NCBI RefSeq assembly: GCF_900103655.1
Contig: NZ_FMXC01000012.1
Coordinates: forward strand, 1-55,200
From: Lactobacillus kefiranofaciens
Lineage (GTDB): Bacteria; Bacillota; Bacilli; Lactobacillales; Lactobacillaceae
Direction of reading: 5' to 3'
DNA length: 55,200 nt
The notes under the pieces: generated by a model
Told to the model about the DNA's origin: nothing
The model's input: the letters and a program-made list of their open reading frames with translations, nothing else
Database searches by the model: none
Translations under genes and position numbers: made by a program
Part shown: positions 34,460 through 43,450 of the stretch, piece by piece
Position numbering within the stretch: position 1 is the first letter of the stretch
How the letters are laid out: every line of letters starts with the position of its first letter

Positions 34460-34996
34460 TTACTTAATATCTTTACCTACTTGATAGGCCTTTTGAGCAA
34501 AGTCCGTCAATTTTTGTTCATTCCAAGAATCATCTGCATATATTTCTGTAATCATTTGCCAACGCAAATATTTACTCAACTTATGTATTTGTAGCTTTAC
34601 AGCTTCCATATCCTCTTGCGTGCCATATCCAGCCATCATAAAAACCATCTTTTTATCTTTAAGTTCATGATTATAATCATAAAAGCGATCAATTACAGTT
34701 TTAAGTTGAGCATTAATTCCAAAATAGTAAAGCGAAGAAACTAGAACAATTAGATCCGCTTCTAATAAATTTGGAATAACTTGATTTTCTACCAAATCAT
34801 TATCTGGAATTCCTACTTCCATTCCTGGGGCGTTTTCCAATTGCAAAAAGTGTGGTTCGCTGTCAGATTGAAGACCAGCATCATATCGATAAACACAATT
34901 ACTATTTTCTTTTACTCCTCTTTCAAAATTATCTGCTAATTTATTTGAAGCACCATTAAAGTGTGGACTTCCAGTTAAAATTACTACTCTCGCCAT
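34460..34996 (-). CDS. NAD(P)H-dependent FMN reductase, flavodoxin-like fold
   Basis: 178 residues. The N-terminal FMN phosphate loop LTGSPHFNGASNKL and the second flavin loop SSLYYFGINAQLKTVIDR are characteristic of the NADPH-dependent FMN reductase / iron-sulfur flavoprotein-like group, as is AGYGTQEDM. Likely quinone or nitro reduction. It is the first gene of the leftward redox set and is divergent from the LysR gene across 125 bases, so LysR control is expected. Confidence 0.86.
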   Translation of the reverse strand: MARVVILTGSPHFNGASNKLADNFERGVKENSNCVYRYDAGLQSDSEPHFLQLENAPGMEVGIPDNDLVENQVIPNLLEADLIVLVSSLYYFGINAQLKTVIDRFYDYNHELKDKKMVFMMAGYGTQEDMEAVKLQIHKLSKYLRWQMITEIYADDSWNEQKLTDFAQKAYQVGKDIK

Positions 34997-35071
34997 AATT
35001 CACCTCAGTTCTTTTTATTCTTAACTCCAACTTTCATCAATTATTATATTGGCTTCACTCTTACTTGAAAA

Positions 35072-35099
35072 TTGATAGTTTGTAATGCTAGGATAAATT
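35072..35099 (+). promoter_or_regulatory. Promoter of the LysR-type gene
   Basis: -35 TTGATA (35072-35077), a 16-base spacer and -10 TAAATT (35094-35099), followed by GAGGTG before the ATG. It lies in the shared divergent region where a LysR protein would bind. Confidence 0.5.
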
Positions 35100-35121
35100 A
35101 AATTTATACTGAGGTGCAAAA

Positions 35122-35988
35122 ATGATTGAAAACTATTTATTAGAAGAATTAGTGACATTTGCTAAATATGGTACTATCGCAAGAACTGCTGAAACCTTGG
35201 GATTGACACAACCAGCTGTTACCCATTCAATGAAGAAATTAGAAGATGAATTAGATGTTAAGCTCTTTATTCGCAAGCCTAATAAGTTATATTTAAGTGA
35301 AACTGGCAAATACACTGCCCGTGAAGCCAAAAAACTGATTAATAGTAACTTAAGCTTTATCGAAAAAGTTAAACAGTTCGAAAAAGATCAAACTACTTTA
35401 CTCGTTGGTGCTAATGCACCTGGTCCCTTAATTGTATTACGTTCTTTGAAAAATAATCATCTTCAGATTGAAAACAAATTAATTGAAAATAACTTTGAAA
35501 GTTTGCTTTCTGAACACCAAATGACCTGTCTTTTAGTTAATTTTCCAATTGAAGATCGTGACCTCACTTCAACATATTTAGGGACCGAATCAATGTCCGT
35601 TAACTTGCCAGCTAAAAGTGAGTTAGGCAAAAGCAAAGTACTCTCATTTAAAATGTTAAAAGGAAAAACTATTCTCAGTCCTTCACCAATTGGTTTTTGG
35701 ACTAAAATCTATCATGATGAAATTCCTGATAGCAAAATTATTTTTCAAGATAAAACTAAAGAGTACAGCGAAATTCTTCATTATTCCGTTCTTCCGTTTT
35801 TTACTACCAATCTCACCATTCTTGATACACAACAACAAAAATATCAATTACCCAATAACTGCATAGTTAAGCCACTAAAAGATGAAGTTGCCCAGCAGAA
35901 ATTTTATGCTTGTTACTTAAAGCAAAATAAAAGACGTGTAATGCCTTTAATTGAAAAATTGCAGGATCAATGGAGTAAATTTGATTAA
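35122..35988 (+). CDS. LysR-family transcriptional regulator
   Basis: 288 residues. The N-terminal winged helix-turn-helix (FAKYGTIARTAETLGLTQPA then VTHSMKKLEDELDVKLFIR) is canonical. The C-terminal effector domain is recognisable but weakly conserved (TTLLVGANAPGP, LSPSPIGFWTKIYHDE). It is transcribed away from the flavin reductase-ADH-cupin-CMD group and probably activates it. GAGGTG precedes the ATG and a strong terminator follows. Confidence 0.9.
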   Translation: MIENYLLEELVTFAKYGTIARTAETLGLTQPAVTHSMKKLEDELDVKLFIRKPNKLYLSETGKYTAREAKKLINSNLSFIEKVKQFEKDQTTLLVGANAPGPLIVLRSLKNNHLQIENKLIENNFESLLSEHQMTCLLVNFPIEDRDLTSTYLGTESMSVNLPAKSELGKSKVLSFKMLKGKTILSPSPIGFWTKIYHDEIPDSKIIFQDKTKEYSEILHYSVLPFFTTNLTILDTQQQKYQLPNNCIVKPLKDEVAQQKFYACYLKQNKRRVMPLIEKLQDQWSKFD

Positions 35989-35996
35989 TTATCTGA

Positions 35997-36039
35997 CAAA
36001 AAAACTAGCCACGTTACAGAAACATGACTAGTTTTTCTA
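35997..36039. terminator. Bidirectional terminator between lysR and nox
   Basis: AAAAACTAGCCACGT pairs with ACATGACTAGTTTTT (one mismatch and a G-U), giving U-runs both ways. Confidence 0.75.
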
Positions 36040-36067
36040 TACAATTTATTATTTATCAATGATTAAA

Positions 36068-37432
36068 TTAAAATCTTGCCATACCTAAAGCATGTTGTGC
36101 AGCTAAGTTAAGCAAACTCCATTGACGATCAAATCCTGGTTGGAAGAAGAAGTCTTGTTCAGCCAAGTCTTCCAAACGCATCTTATAACTAATTGCCAAA
36201 GCTAAAACATTGCCTTGAGCAGTAATATCATACTTAGAAAGAACTGCACCACCTAAGATTTGATGAGTGTACGGATTGAAGGTCAAGCTGACATATACCT
36301 TAGGATTATCTGCTTCTGGAACATAAGCTGGACGCATGTTGTCTTCATAGAAGCTAGTTTGATAATCAATCTTGTTCTTAGTAGCTGAAAACTTATTTAA
36401 TCCAGCCGTAGCAAAGTGATAGTCGAATACGCTAAGTGCTGAAGCACCAATAACACCCTTAAAGGCACGATCTGGTTTGTCTTCGAAGATATGATCAACC
36501 ACATATTGAGCTTCTCTTCTGGTAGTAGTAGCTAATGCAATCGGCATTGGCTTACCTGCTGGAATAGAAAGTGGCAAAATTGCATCCCCAATTGCATAAA
36601 CATCTTTGACATTAGTTCTCAAGTATGGATCAGTCTTAATCCAGCCTCTTTGATCCAAGTCAACTGTGCCCTTTAGCCAATCAGTATTAGGAGTTACACC
36701 TGCTGAAACAACAACTAAGTCAGCTGGCACGTCACCTTGATCAGTCTTTACGCTTTCAACTTTTCCATTACCGTTTAAGCCTTCAATCTTGACGCCCATC
36801 TTAAGATCCATATGCTTCTTAAAGGCTGGTTCCAAAACATCAAGCAATTCTGGATTTAAGTAAGTTCCTAATGGACGATCAATCATGTCCATTAAAGTTA
36901 CATGCTTGCCAGCTTTGGCAAATACTTCACTAGCTTCAGTACCAATATAACCAGCACCAACAATAGCAACATTTTTAATTGCTGGATCATTAACCGCACT
37001 CATCAACTTAGAAGCCCAGTCACGTCCACGCATCAAATAGATGTTCTTAAGATCATTACCAGGCACAGGCAAAACCTTTGGCGTTACACCTGAAGAAAGA
37101 ATCAACTTATCATATTGAACTTCTTCTTCAGAATTATTAGTCAAATCCTTAACTGTGACTGTCTTCTTATCTGGATGAATTGCAGTTACTTCATGGTTAG
37201 CGTAAACATGGCCGCCCTTCTTTTCAATGTCTTCTGGGGCAAAGTTTCTGACGTCATCTTCAGCCGTAACTTTATTTTCTAAGTACAATTGCATCCCACA
37301 GGACATAAATGAAATAAAGTCGCCCGCTTCATAAATAGTTACATCTACATCACTATATTTATCTAATAACTCGATTGCTGATTCATGACCACCATGTGAA
37401 GCACCAACAATAATAATTTTACGTTTGTCCAT
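36068..37432 (-). CDS. nox: NADH oxidase / CoA-disulfide-reductase-like flavoprotein
   Basis: 454 residues. FAD motif IIIVGASHGGHESA, single redox Cys in FMSCGMQLYLE (Cys44 region), NAD motif AIVGAGYIGTEASEV and second FAD motif VYAIGDAI. The family includes water-forming NADH oxidase, NADH peroxidase and CoA-disulfide reductase; the single active-site Cys fits all three, and NADH oxidase is usual in lactobacilli. It has its own promoter downstream of marR. Confidence 0.87.
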   Translation of the reverse strand: MDKRKIIIVGASHGGHESAIELLDKYSDVDVTIYEAGDFISFMSCGMQLYLENKVTAEDDVRNFAPEDIEKKGGHVYANHEVTAIHPDKKTVTVKDLTNNSEEEVQYDKLILSSGVTPKVLPVPGNDLKNIYLMRGRDWASKLMSAVNDPAIKNVAIVGAGYIGTEASEVFAKAGKHVTLMDMIDRPLGTYLNPELLDVLEPAFKKHMDLKMGVKIEGLNGNGKVESVKTDQGDVPADLVVVSAGVTPNTDWLKGTVDLDQRGWIKTDPYLRTNVKDVYAIGDAILPLSIPAGKPMPIALATTTRREAQYVVDHIFEDKPDRAFKGVIGASALSVFDYHFATAGLNKFSATKNKIDYQTSFYEDNMRPAYVPEADNPKVYVSLTFNPYTHQILGGAVLSKYDITAQGNVLALAISYKMRLEDLAEQDFFFQPGFDRQWSLLNLAAQHALGMARF

Positions 37433-37498
37433 AAAATCCTCCTAACACAATAGTTTCTTCATTACAATTTCAATGGTAACACTTATTACTTAATGCCT

Positions 37499-37527
37499 AT
37501 CATATTTTGCTCAAAACTAATGGACAA
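37499..37527 (-). promoter_or_regulatory. Promoter of the NADH oxidase gene
   Basis: Minus strand -35 TTGTCC (37522-37527), a 17-base spacer and -10 TATGAT (37499-37504). The MarR palindrome is not present here. Confidence 0.5.
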
Positions 37528-37547
37528 AAATATAGATCTGTCTATAA

Positions 37548-38174
37548 TTAGTAGCAACCACCAAAGTCATCATTATTGTAACCATGATGACGACCATGCA
37601 TATGATGCATCATGCCAAATGGCATCCCCATATGACGGCAGCGACGCATCATTTCATCAAAATCATCATCCCCCATACGGTCGCGCATCATATCCATCCG
37701 TTCACGCATTCTTTCATACATCTCTTGGTCTTCCGGATCAGCTTCAACTTTTTCATCATATGCATTCCACAAACGATCAACATAAGAACCAAATTGCTTT
37801 AATTCTTCATCTAAAAAACCATCTAGTACATCTGAATTATTATTACTTATTTGTTTAAGGTCTCTACCCTTTTCAGTTAACGAAATTTCCATCACCCGAC
37901 CATCCTCTAAACTCGGTTGACGAGTGATATAACCGGCCTTTTCTAGTTTCTTTAAGCTTTCATTTAATGATTGTTGTCTAATCCCTAAAAGATAAGATAA
38001 ATCTTTAGCCGTCATCTTATCTTTAATCTTCAGCATGGCGAGAATTCTACCCTGGCCACGGCTAACATCTTGTAATGGACTTGCCTTTCGATGAGCAAAC
38101 ATGTGAGATATTCTCATTGAATGCATTAATCCCATTAACTTCTCGTGAAAACTAACTCTTAAATCATCGTTCAT
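37548..38174 (-). CDS. MarR-family regulator with Met/His-rich C-terminal tail
   Basis: 208 residues. Residues about 35-115 form the MarR winged helix (MTAKDLSYLLGIRQQSLNES, then wing LEDGRVMEISLTEKG). After a helical linker the last 60 residues become strongly Met-, Asp- and His-rich (ERMRERMDMMRDRMGDDD, MMHHMHGRHHG) and end GGCY, with two Cys. Typical MarR proteins end near residue 145. The tail looks like a soft-metal binding segment (copper or silver style), so metal sensing or buffering is inferred. Three ACAGGTACCTGT-like operators surround its promoter, implying autoregulation. Confidence 0.87.
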   Translation of the reverse strand: MNDDLRVSFHEKLMGLMHSMRISHMFAHRKASPLQDVSRGQGRILAMLKIKDKMTAKDLSYLLGIRQQSLNESLKKLEKAGYITRQPSLEDGRVMEISLTEKGRDLKQISNNNSDVLDGFLDEELKQFGSYVDRLWNAYDEKVEADPEDQEMYERMRERMDMMRDRMGDDDFDEMMRRCRHMGMPFGMMHHMHGRHHGYNNDDFGGCY

Positions 38175-38205
38175 TTTTGGTTATCTCCTTTTAGATTTTA
38201 TCTTT

Positions 38206-38275
38206 AACAGGTACTTGTTAAACTTTACAAACATAATAATACAGGCACCTGTTCATTTTGCCAACAGGTACCTGT
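38206..38275 (-). promoter_or_regulatory. marR promoter with three palindromic operators
   Basis: Sites: AACAGGTACTTGTT (38206-38219), ACAGGCACCTGT (38241-38252) and ACAGGTACCTGT (38264-38275). The promoter is -35 TTGGCA (38259-38264), a 17-base spacer and -10 TATTAT (38236-38241) on the minus strand. The middle operator fills the spacer, the third abuts the -35 and the first lies just downstream of the start point. This is a strong autorepression layout. Confidence 0.75.
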
Positions 38276-38294
38276 AAATAATTTATATTTATTT

Positions 38295-39635
38295 TTAAAT
38301 CGTCATTTCTGTCTTAAAGTTAACAGCTGGGAAGATCAATTGATAATTGTCGTTTAACTGCTTACGCGTAATATGTAGACCAATAAGCGGAATGTAGCCA
38401 TTAATATCGTCAATTGCATTTTGACTACTTTCGGCAGCCCCAACTAATTGATCATTCTCATTGAATACCAAACTTAACTTTGCACTTTGATCATTTTTAC
38501 CAGCATACTCCATATCTGAATTGAAGAGACGGTCTAAATCAACTACTCGATATTGATCGTCTTTTCTTGCTTCATCCACATTGACACCTACTTGGGCAAT
38601 TTGTGGGAAAGTAAAAACAGAAGCACCAATAATTGGATAATGAATTGCATCATGCTTGTTATTCAGAATCTGATCAGCTAAGTACATTGCCTCAAAGTGA
38701 GCAGTTGGAACTAGTGCAGGTTCCTTCTTTTCAATTACATCCCCTGCAGCGTACACGCCTTTAGCATTTGTTTCTAGGTGATCATCTACAATAATACTGT
38801 GCTTTTTCGATAATTTAACGTCGGTGTTTTCCAGGTGTAGCTGATCAATATTAGCAATTCGACCACTGGCGTCAACCACGTAGTCAGCTTTAATCTTATT
38901 TCCAGTTGAAGTTGTTACTTCATATTGATTATCTAGTTCCTCAATCTTCTCTACTCCCTGCTTAAAGTAGAAATCGATGCCGCGCTTTTTCATCTCAGTA
39001 ACGGTATTTAAAACATGTTTTTCACTGAAAGCCATCATTGGGCGAGATAAAAACTCTACTATACTTACATGACTACCAGCGGCTGCAAGCATAGTCGCTA
39101 ATTCCATTGATATAATGCCTGCACCAATAAAGACAACCTCATTTGGCAAATTACCAAGATCTAAAACATCGTTACTATTATGAGTATATTCGCTACCAGG
39201 GAAATTCAATTTCCGTGGTTTTTGCCCAATCGCAATCACGATAATTGGAGCATGATATTTTTCTCCATTAATTAATAAGGTGTGATTGTCAATAAAGCTA
39301 GCATAGCCTGGTAAGGTTCCCACGCCTGCTTTAATAAAACTTTTTTCTTCATTATTAGGTACGTTTTCCCAAGCTTGCTTTTTAGTCTGCATCAGTTGAG
39401 CCCAATCAATGCGACTCGCTTGTCCAATTCCACGCCCCTTCATTAATTGACTGCCAAGCACATTTCTCACTGCGCCTTCAAAGAAAATCTTAGGCTCACA
39501 ACCATAGTTAGGACAAGTTCCACCGAACTTATCTCCTTCAACAACTAAGATTTTCTTACCACTGTTCTTAGCAGCCTTACTAAAGTTAATTGCGGCTGGG
39601 CCACCACCAATAATGATTACATCATATTCTTTCAT
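38295..39635 (-). CDS. Class I pyridine nucleotide-disulfide oxidoreductase (glutathione-reductase-like)
   Basis: 446 residues. FAD motif IIIGGGPAAINFSKAA, redox-active disulfide GGTCPNYGCEPK, NAD(P) motif FIGAGIISMELATM and FAD motif GVYAAGDVI, then a C-terminal dimerisation domain (PIIGASVFTFPQIAQVG). The usual C-terminal catalytic HPT/HPE dyad of glutathione reductase is not obvious, so the substrate may be another disulfide, a quinone or mercuric-type ligand. GGAGG precedes the ATG. Its 3' end lies just upstream of the marR promoter. Confidence 0.86.
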   Translation of the reverse strand: MKEYDVIIIGGGPAAINFSKAAKNSGKKILVVEGDKFGGTCPNYGCEPKIFFEGAVRNVLGSQLMKGRGIGQASRIDWAQLMQTKKQAWENVPNNEEKSFIKAGVGTLPGYASFIDNHTLLINGEKYHAPIIVIAIGQKPRKLNFPGSEYTHNSNDVLDLGNLPNEVVFIGAGIISMELATMLAAAGSHVSIVEFLSRPMMAFSEKHVLNTVTEMKKRGIDFYFKQGVEKIEELDNQYEVTTSTGNKIKADYVVDASGRIANIDQLHLENTDVKLSKKHSIIVDDHLETNAKGVYAAGDVIEKKEPALVPTAHFEAMYLADQILNNKHDAIHYPIIGASVFTFPQIAQVGVNVDEARKDDQYRVVDLDRLFNSDMEYAGKNDQSAKLSLVFNENDQLVGAAESSQNAIDDINGYIPLIGLHITRKQLNDNYQLIFPAVNFKTEMTI

Positions 39636-39655
39636 AATTATTTTTCCTCCTTGTT

Positions 39656-39672
39656 ACTTACTATATGTAAGT
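39656..39672. promoter_or_regulatory. Palindromic operator candidate upstream of the disulfide oxidoreductase
   Basis: ACTTAC-TATAT-GTAAGT is a perfect 6+6 inverted repeat 20 bases upstream of the oxidoreductase start. It resembles binding sites of thiol/quinone sensors of the HxlR (YodB) type, whose sites contain TTACTTAC. No such regulator is encoded nearby. Confidence 0.45.
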
Positions 39673-39751
39673 TAGTTCCTTAAAAATTTATTTACAAGTT
39701 CTTTACTACCTAAATTCACTACACATTTCGATTTCTGTAGTCCACTTATTA

Positions 39752-39780
39752 TTGACAAGTGTAAACGCAAGTAATATCTT
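39752..39780 (+). promoter_or_regulatory. Promoter of the DHA2 transporter
   Basis: Consensus -35 TTGACA (39752-39757), a 17-base spacer and -10 TATCTT (39775-39780), 40 bases before the ATG. Confidence 0.65.
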
Positions 39781-39820
39781 TTTATGTGTTACTTTTAAAA
39801 AGTAAGAAAGGATTTAGATA

Positions 39821-41236
39821 ATGAAAAATAAACGAATTGCTGCTTTAATTGCAATTGCGATTTTTACCTTTATGACTTCATTAGATTCATCAATCGTAAA
39901 TATTGCAACGCCAATTATGGCAAAAGAAATGAACGTCTCTTCAAGTACCATTGAATGGGTTATCTCAATCTATTTAATGATAATTTCCGCACTGATTATG
40001 TTTTTCGGTCGACTAGGCGATATTGTTGGTAAAGTTAAGGTCTTCAAGATTGGGACAATCATCTTTACTGTGGGATCTTTAATCGCCGGATTCAAACTTG
40101 GTTTTAGTTTTCTATTATTTGGACGTGCTATTCAAGCTCTAGGAGCTGCAATGACAATGTCCAATAACTTCGGGATTACGACTGAAATGTTCCCTCCTCA
40201 AGAAAGAGGTCGAGCTTTATCAATTCTAGCTACTTTCTTTGCCTTAGGATCCATCGCTGGTCCATCTCTTGGTGGTCTGATTCTAAATACTGGAAACTGG
40301 TCTTACATCTTCTGGATCAATGTCCCTGTTGGAATTATTGCTATTGTCGCAGGTATTGTTTCTCTACCAAAAGATTCACCTAAAAATACTAATGAAAAAC
40401 TTGATTGGTATGGAACTACTACCTTCGCCGCATTTATCGGATTTTTCTTCTATGCCTTAATGCAAGGACAAACTCAAGGTTATACTAACCCAATTATCTT
40501 AACTATCTTAACTATCTTGGCTATTGCAATAATTTTATTAATTGTCTTTATTGCAATTGAACATTATGTCAAATTACCAATGCTTAACTTCAGGATTTTT
40601 AAGAATGCTGACTTCACCATGGGAGTATTTTCAGCATTGCTGGCCTTTATCGTAGGTTATTTCTTTAGTATCTTAATGCCATATTATCTAGTTAACGCAC
40701 GTAGCTACAGCGCTGGCTTTGCTGGTCTACTGCTTGCTATTATTCCTCTAACTATCGCGTTCTTCGGCCCAATAGGTGGAACTTTGGCTGATAAATTCGG
40801 TGGTGAAAAGATTTCAATTATTGGTCTAGCTTCTTTAACAATTGCACAAGTTCTAATTTTGACCTTTAATTTAAATTCATCACTTTGGCTCTTTATAGTC
40901 ACTTCCTTATTTTATGGCGTCGGAATGGGGCTCTTCCAGTCACCAAACAATTCCGTTATTATGTCATCGGTTGATAAGCAGTTCTTAGGTATTGCTGGTA
41001 GCGTTAATTCCTTAGCTCGTAATTTCGGAATGGAACTTGGGGTAAGTTTATCAACCATTATTCTTTATAGCTCAATGAGCTTTAAAGCCGGTAAAAATAT
41101 TACCACTTACCCAGTAGGACAAAATCAATTGTTTATGTCCGGTTTACACATCGCCTTTATCTTTGCATTGATATTCGCCGCAACAGCAGAAATAATTACT
41201 GTTACGCGTTTTGTAAAGAGTCGTAAAAATAGATAA
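39821..41236 (+). CDS. DHA2-family (14-TM) MFS drug transporter, EmrB/QacA type
   Basis: 471 residues with 14 predicted membrane helices. Motif C region LGSIAGPSLGGLI (antiporter motif), motif A region GRLGDIVGKVKVF, and motif D1-like SLDSSIVNIATPIMA in helix 1 define DHA2 multidrug:H+ antiporters. AAAGGA precedes the ATG. It diverges from the disulfide oxidoreductase and lies between it and the sirtuin genes; a redox- or toxin-stress connection is plausible. Substrate unknown. Confidence 0.9.
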   Translation: MKNKRIAALIAIAIFTFMTSLDSSIVNIATPIMAKEMNVSSSTIEWVISIYLMIISALIMFFGRLGDIVGKVKVFKIGTIIFTVGSLIAGFKLGFSFLLFGRAIQALGAAMTMSNNFGITTEMFPPQERGRALSILATFFALGSIAGPSLGGLILNTGNWSYIFWINVPVGIIAIVAGIVSLPKDSPKNTNEKLDWYGTTTFAAFIGFFFYALMQGQTQGYTNPIILTILTILAIAIILLIVFIAIEHYVKLPMLNFRIFKNADFTMGVFSALLAFIVGYFFSILMPYYLVNARSYSAGFAGLLLAIIPLTIAFFGPIGGTLADKFGGEKISIIGLASLTIAQVLILTFNLNSSLWLFIVTSLFYGVGMGLFQSPNNSVIMSSVDKQFLGIAGSVNSLARNFGMELGVSLSTIILYSSMSFKAGKNITTYPVGQNQLFMSGLHIAFIFALIFAATAEIITVTRFVKSRKNR

Positions 41237-41243
41237 TTTATCG

Positions 41244-41269
41244 AAGCAGGTTTATTGCCTGCTTTTTTT
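41244..41269 (+). terminator. Intrinsic terminator after the DHA2 transporter
   Basis: AGCAGG-TTTATTG-CCTGCT hairpin (41245-41263) followed by TTTTTT. Confidence 0.8.
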
Positions 41270-41354
41270 GTGCTTAATTTAAGTTCATTTCACTACACAT
41301 CTACAATTCTGTACATAATATTATACACTTTGAAAAGATCTGCTCTTAATTTAC

Positions 41355-41371
41355 TTACTATTATTTAGTAA
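41355..41371. promoter_or_regulatory. Candidate TetR-type operator upstream of the sirtuin genes
   Basis: TTACTA-TTATT-TAGTAA inverted repeat, about 50 bases before the first sirtuin start. The operon's last gene encodes a TetR-like regulator. A second small palindrome, TTGTACAA, lies at 41397-41404. Confidence 0.4.
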
Positions 41372-41423
41372 TATTTTCTTAAAAATTAGATACAAATTGT
41401 ACAAAAATTAACGAGGTGTTTTG

Positions 41424-42078
41424 ATGAACAAAGTTGATCAATTAGTCAAACAAGTAAAAGAAGCCGATGCGATTGTTGTTGGCGGCGGTAGCGGGATGTC
41501 CAATGCTGCCGGGATGGATTTCTGGTATTCAGCTAGTCCCCTTTTTATGAAATACATGAAGTATTACTATGATAAGTATCATTTTGAAGGTATTTTCAAG
41601 GGCTATTATACTCAATTTGATTCTCTAGAAGAAAAATGGGCATTTCAATTATATGCTTACAACTTAATCTTTAATGAACCACCACAAAAACCAACCTATG
41701 ATTATCTAAAAAAAGTAATCGGTAATAAACCGGTTCATTACATTACAACCAATCAAGATGGCTTATTTAAAAAATATTTTGGTGAAGATGCAGTTAGTGA
41801 AATTCAAGGTTCTTGGTTCTTCTTCCAGAGCTCCAATACCAAGACTGATAAGAAATTATATCCAGCTTCTAGAAATGGGTGTTGGCCGAATGACACCAAT
41901 GTTTATTCAAGAACCATTCTGGGAAATGACACAATATATGAGGGATGCTTTTTACATTAATATTAACCCTAAAGATGCCATCACTAATCCGGTCATTAGA
42001 GAAAAATCACTTTTAATTGGAGATGACATTAATGAAGTTCTTAAAGAAGCTAGTGAAAAAATTAAGGAAGGAAGATAA
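41424..42078 (+). pseudogene. Class M (SirTM-like) sirtuin, internally deleted and frameshifted
   Basis: Sir2-fold protein. The NAD site is clear: GGGSGMSNAAGMDFW, TTNQDGLF and EIQGSW. Gln in place of the catalytic His is characteristic of macrodomain-associated SirTM sirtuins, which ADP-ribosylate a lipoylated carrier protein. After FQSSNTKTDKKLY the frame is lost; another frame continues LLEMGVGRMTPMFIQEPFWE to the C-terminus (IGDDINEVLKEASEKI). Compared with the next gene, about 65 residues including the zinc-ribbon are missing between the two blocks. Start ATG 41424 behind GAGGTG. No macrodomain, GcvH-L or LplA gene lies adjacent. Confidence 0.8.
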
Positions 42079-42085
42079 TCAAACT

Positions 42086-43420
42086 ATGACTGAATCAACT
42101 GCACAACTTGCTCACAATTGGATTAAAGATGCGGATGCGATTTTAGTAACCGCAAGTAATGGCTTATCAATCTCCGAGGGATTGAACTTATTTACTAATG
42201 ACAAAAAATTAAAAGAGGTACTAGGCGTTTTAGTTGATAAATACCCTATTCAAAACTTACTAAGCGCATTTTCTTTTCCTTATAAAAACAAATTGGATCA
42301 CTGGCGTGCAATTGCTAGAATTGTCGAGTATTATGGCAACAACTATGAAACGTCAAACTACATGTCAGATATCAAAGATTTAATCGACAACAAACCATAC
42401 TTTATTTGGACTTCAAATGTTGACCATCACTTCTCTTTAGCTGGTTTTAAAAATGTTTTTGAAATCGAAGGTAATTGGTTCGAAGGAGTCTGCTCTGAAC
42501 ATCCAGAAAAACATGGTATTTTTCAACTAGGTAATAAGCTGCATGAAATTTATCAAAAAGACCAAACTGGCGCTTTAACAGAAGCAGATATCCCTACTTG
42601 CGATAAATGCGGCAGTGAACTCGACTTAAATATGGCTGGTGATAACTTCCAAGTAAATCAAAAACAAGTAACTAAATTGCAAAACTTTCTTGAAACTAAT
42701 GAAAACAAGAAATTAGTAGTTCTAGAATTAGGCATTGGTCCTAGAAACCAAATGATTAAGATGCCGACCATGCAACTGGTTGCTGCAGATCCCAATGCCC
42801 ACTACATTACCATCAATCAGGGTCAATTAATGATTCCAAATGAAATTGCAGACCGCTCAATTGGTTTTGATTCTTCCTTGGCTTCTACCTTTAAAGAAAT
42901 TTTATCGGGAAAAAGTTTTGGCGCAAAAACACAGGCACCTAAAAAGAAAGAAGCACCCAAGCAATTAAGCCCTGAAGAAGCCCAAGAACAGGAAAAAGCT
43001 TTACAGAAATTTTATCCAAATTATATGGTTGATCAAGGTTTCCGGATGGGCACCTTTCCAATGTATATGACGATTGATCAAGATCACCCTTCCTACTTAC
43101 ATACTACTCAATATGGACAAGGATTAATGTATGATATGGGAGATGCAGCGATTGTTCATTGCTTTACTCAAGAAGGACAATACTACAAAGTTCGTTTAGG
43201 TCTTGATAAATCTAAGGATGAAGTCCATTCATTTTACGTAGATCCTGGTACTTTTATTGCTATCGAAGATGCTGACGACACTGGAGCTGGATTTTCTTTA
43301 ATCAATACCGAGATTCCAACCAATGGCAACGGTGCAGTTTTAGTACCAAAATATGATACCCTTTTACGTCTTTTCCCGGAACAACGTGAAATTATTGAAC
43401 GACTAACAGTTAAGCAATAG
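42086..43420 (+). CDS. Divergent Sir2-like protein with unknown C-terminal domain
   Basis: 444 residues from ATG 42086 (MTESTAQLAHNW), eight bases after the stop of the broken sirtuin; a longer frame from 42017 would run through that gene. Residues 1-270 align with its neighbour: VTASNGLSISEGLNLF, TSNVDHHF, EIEGNWFEG. At the catalytic position it has Glu where the neighbour has Gln. The zinc region is partial (GVCSEHPEKHG, CDKCGSEL). A linker rich in Lys/Pro/Glu (about 285-310) leads to a 135-residue C-terminal domain (YPNYMVDQGFRMGTFPMYM ... LLRLFPEQREII) I do not recognise. Possibly an enzyme of altered specificity or a non-catalytic partner. Confidence 0.75.
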   Translation: MTESTAQLAHNWIKDADAILVTASNGLSISEGLNLFTNDKKLKEVLGVLVDKYPIQNLLSAFSFPYKNKLDHWRAIARIVEYYGNNYETSNYMSDIKDLIDNKPYFIWTSNVDHHFSLAGFKNVFEIEGNWFEGVCSEHPEKHGIFQLGNKLHEIYQKDQTGALTEADIPTCDKCGSELDLNMAGDNFQVNQKQVTKLQNFLETNENKKLVVLELGIGPRNQMIKMPTMQLVAADPNAHYITINQGQLMIPNEIADRSIGFDSSLASTFKEILSGKSFGAKTQAPKKKEAPKQLSPEEAQEQEKALQKFYPNYMVDQGFRMGTFPMYMTIDQDHPSYLHTTQYGQGLMYDMGDAAIVHCFTQEGQYYKVRLGLDKSKDEVHSFYVDPGTFIAIEDADDTGAGFSLINTEIPTNGNGAVLVPKYDTLLRLFPEQREIIERLTVKQ

Positions 43421-43450
43421 TTTTGTTAAAATAGAGTAATCAATATTTAG

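Noticed and set aside
37493-37858. His-rich rightward frame antisense to the marR tail
   Set aside because: It is the complement of the Met/His/Asp-rich coding sequence; codon use and ribosome site support only the leftward gene.
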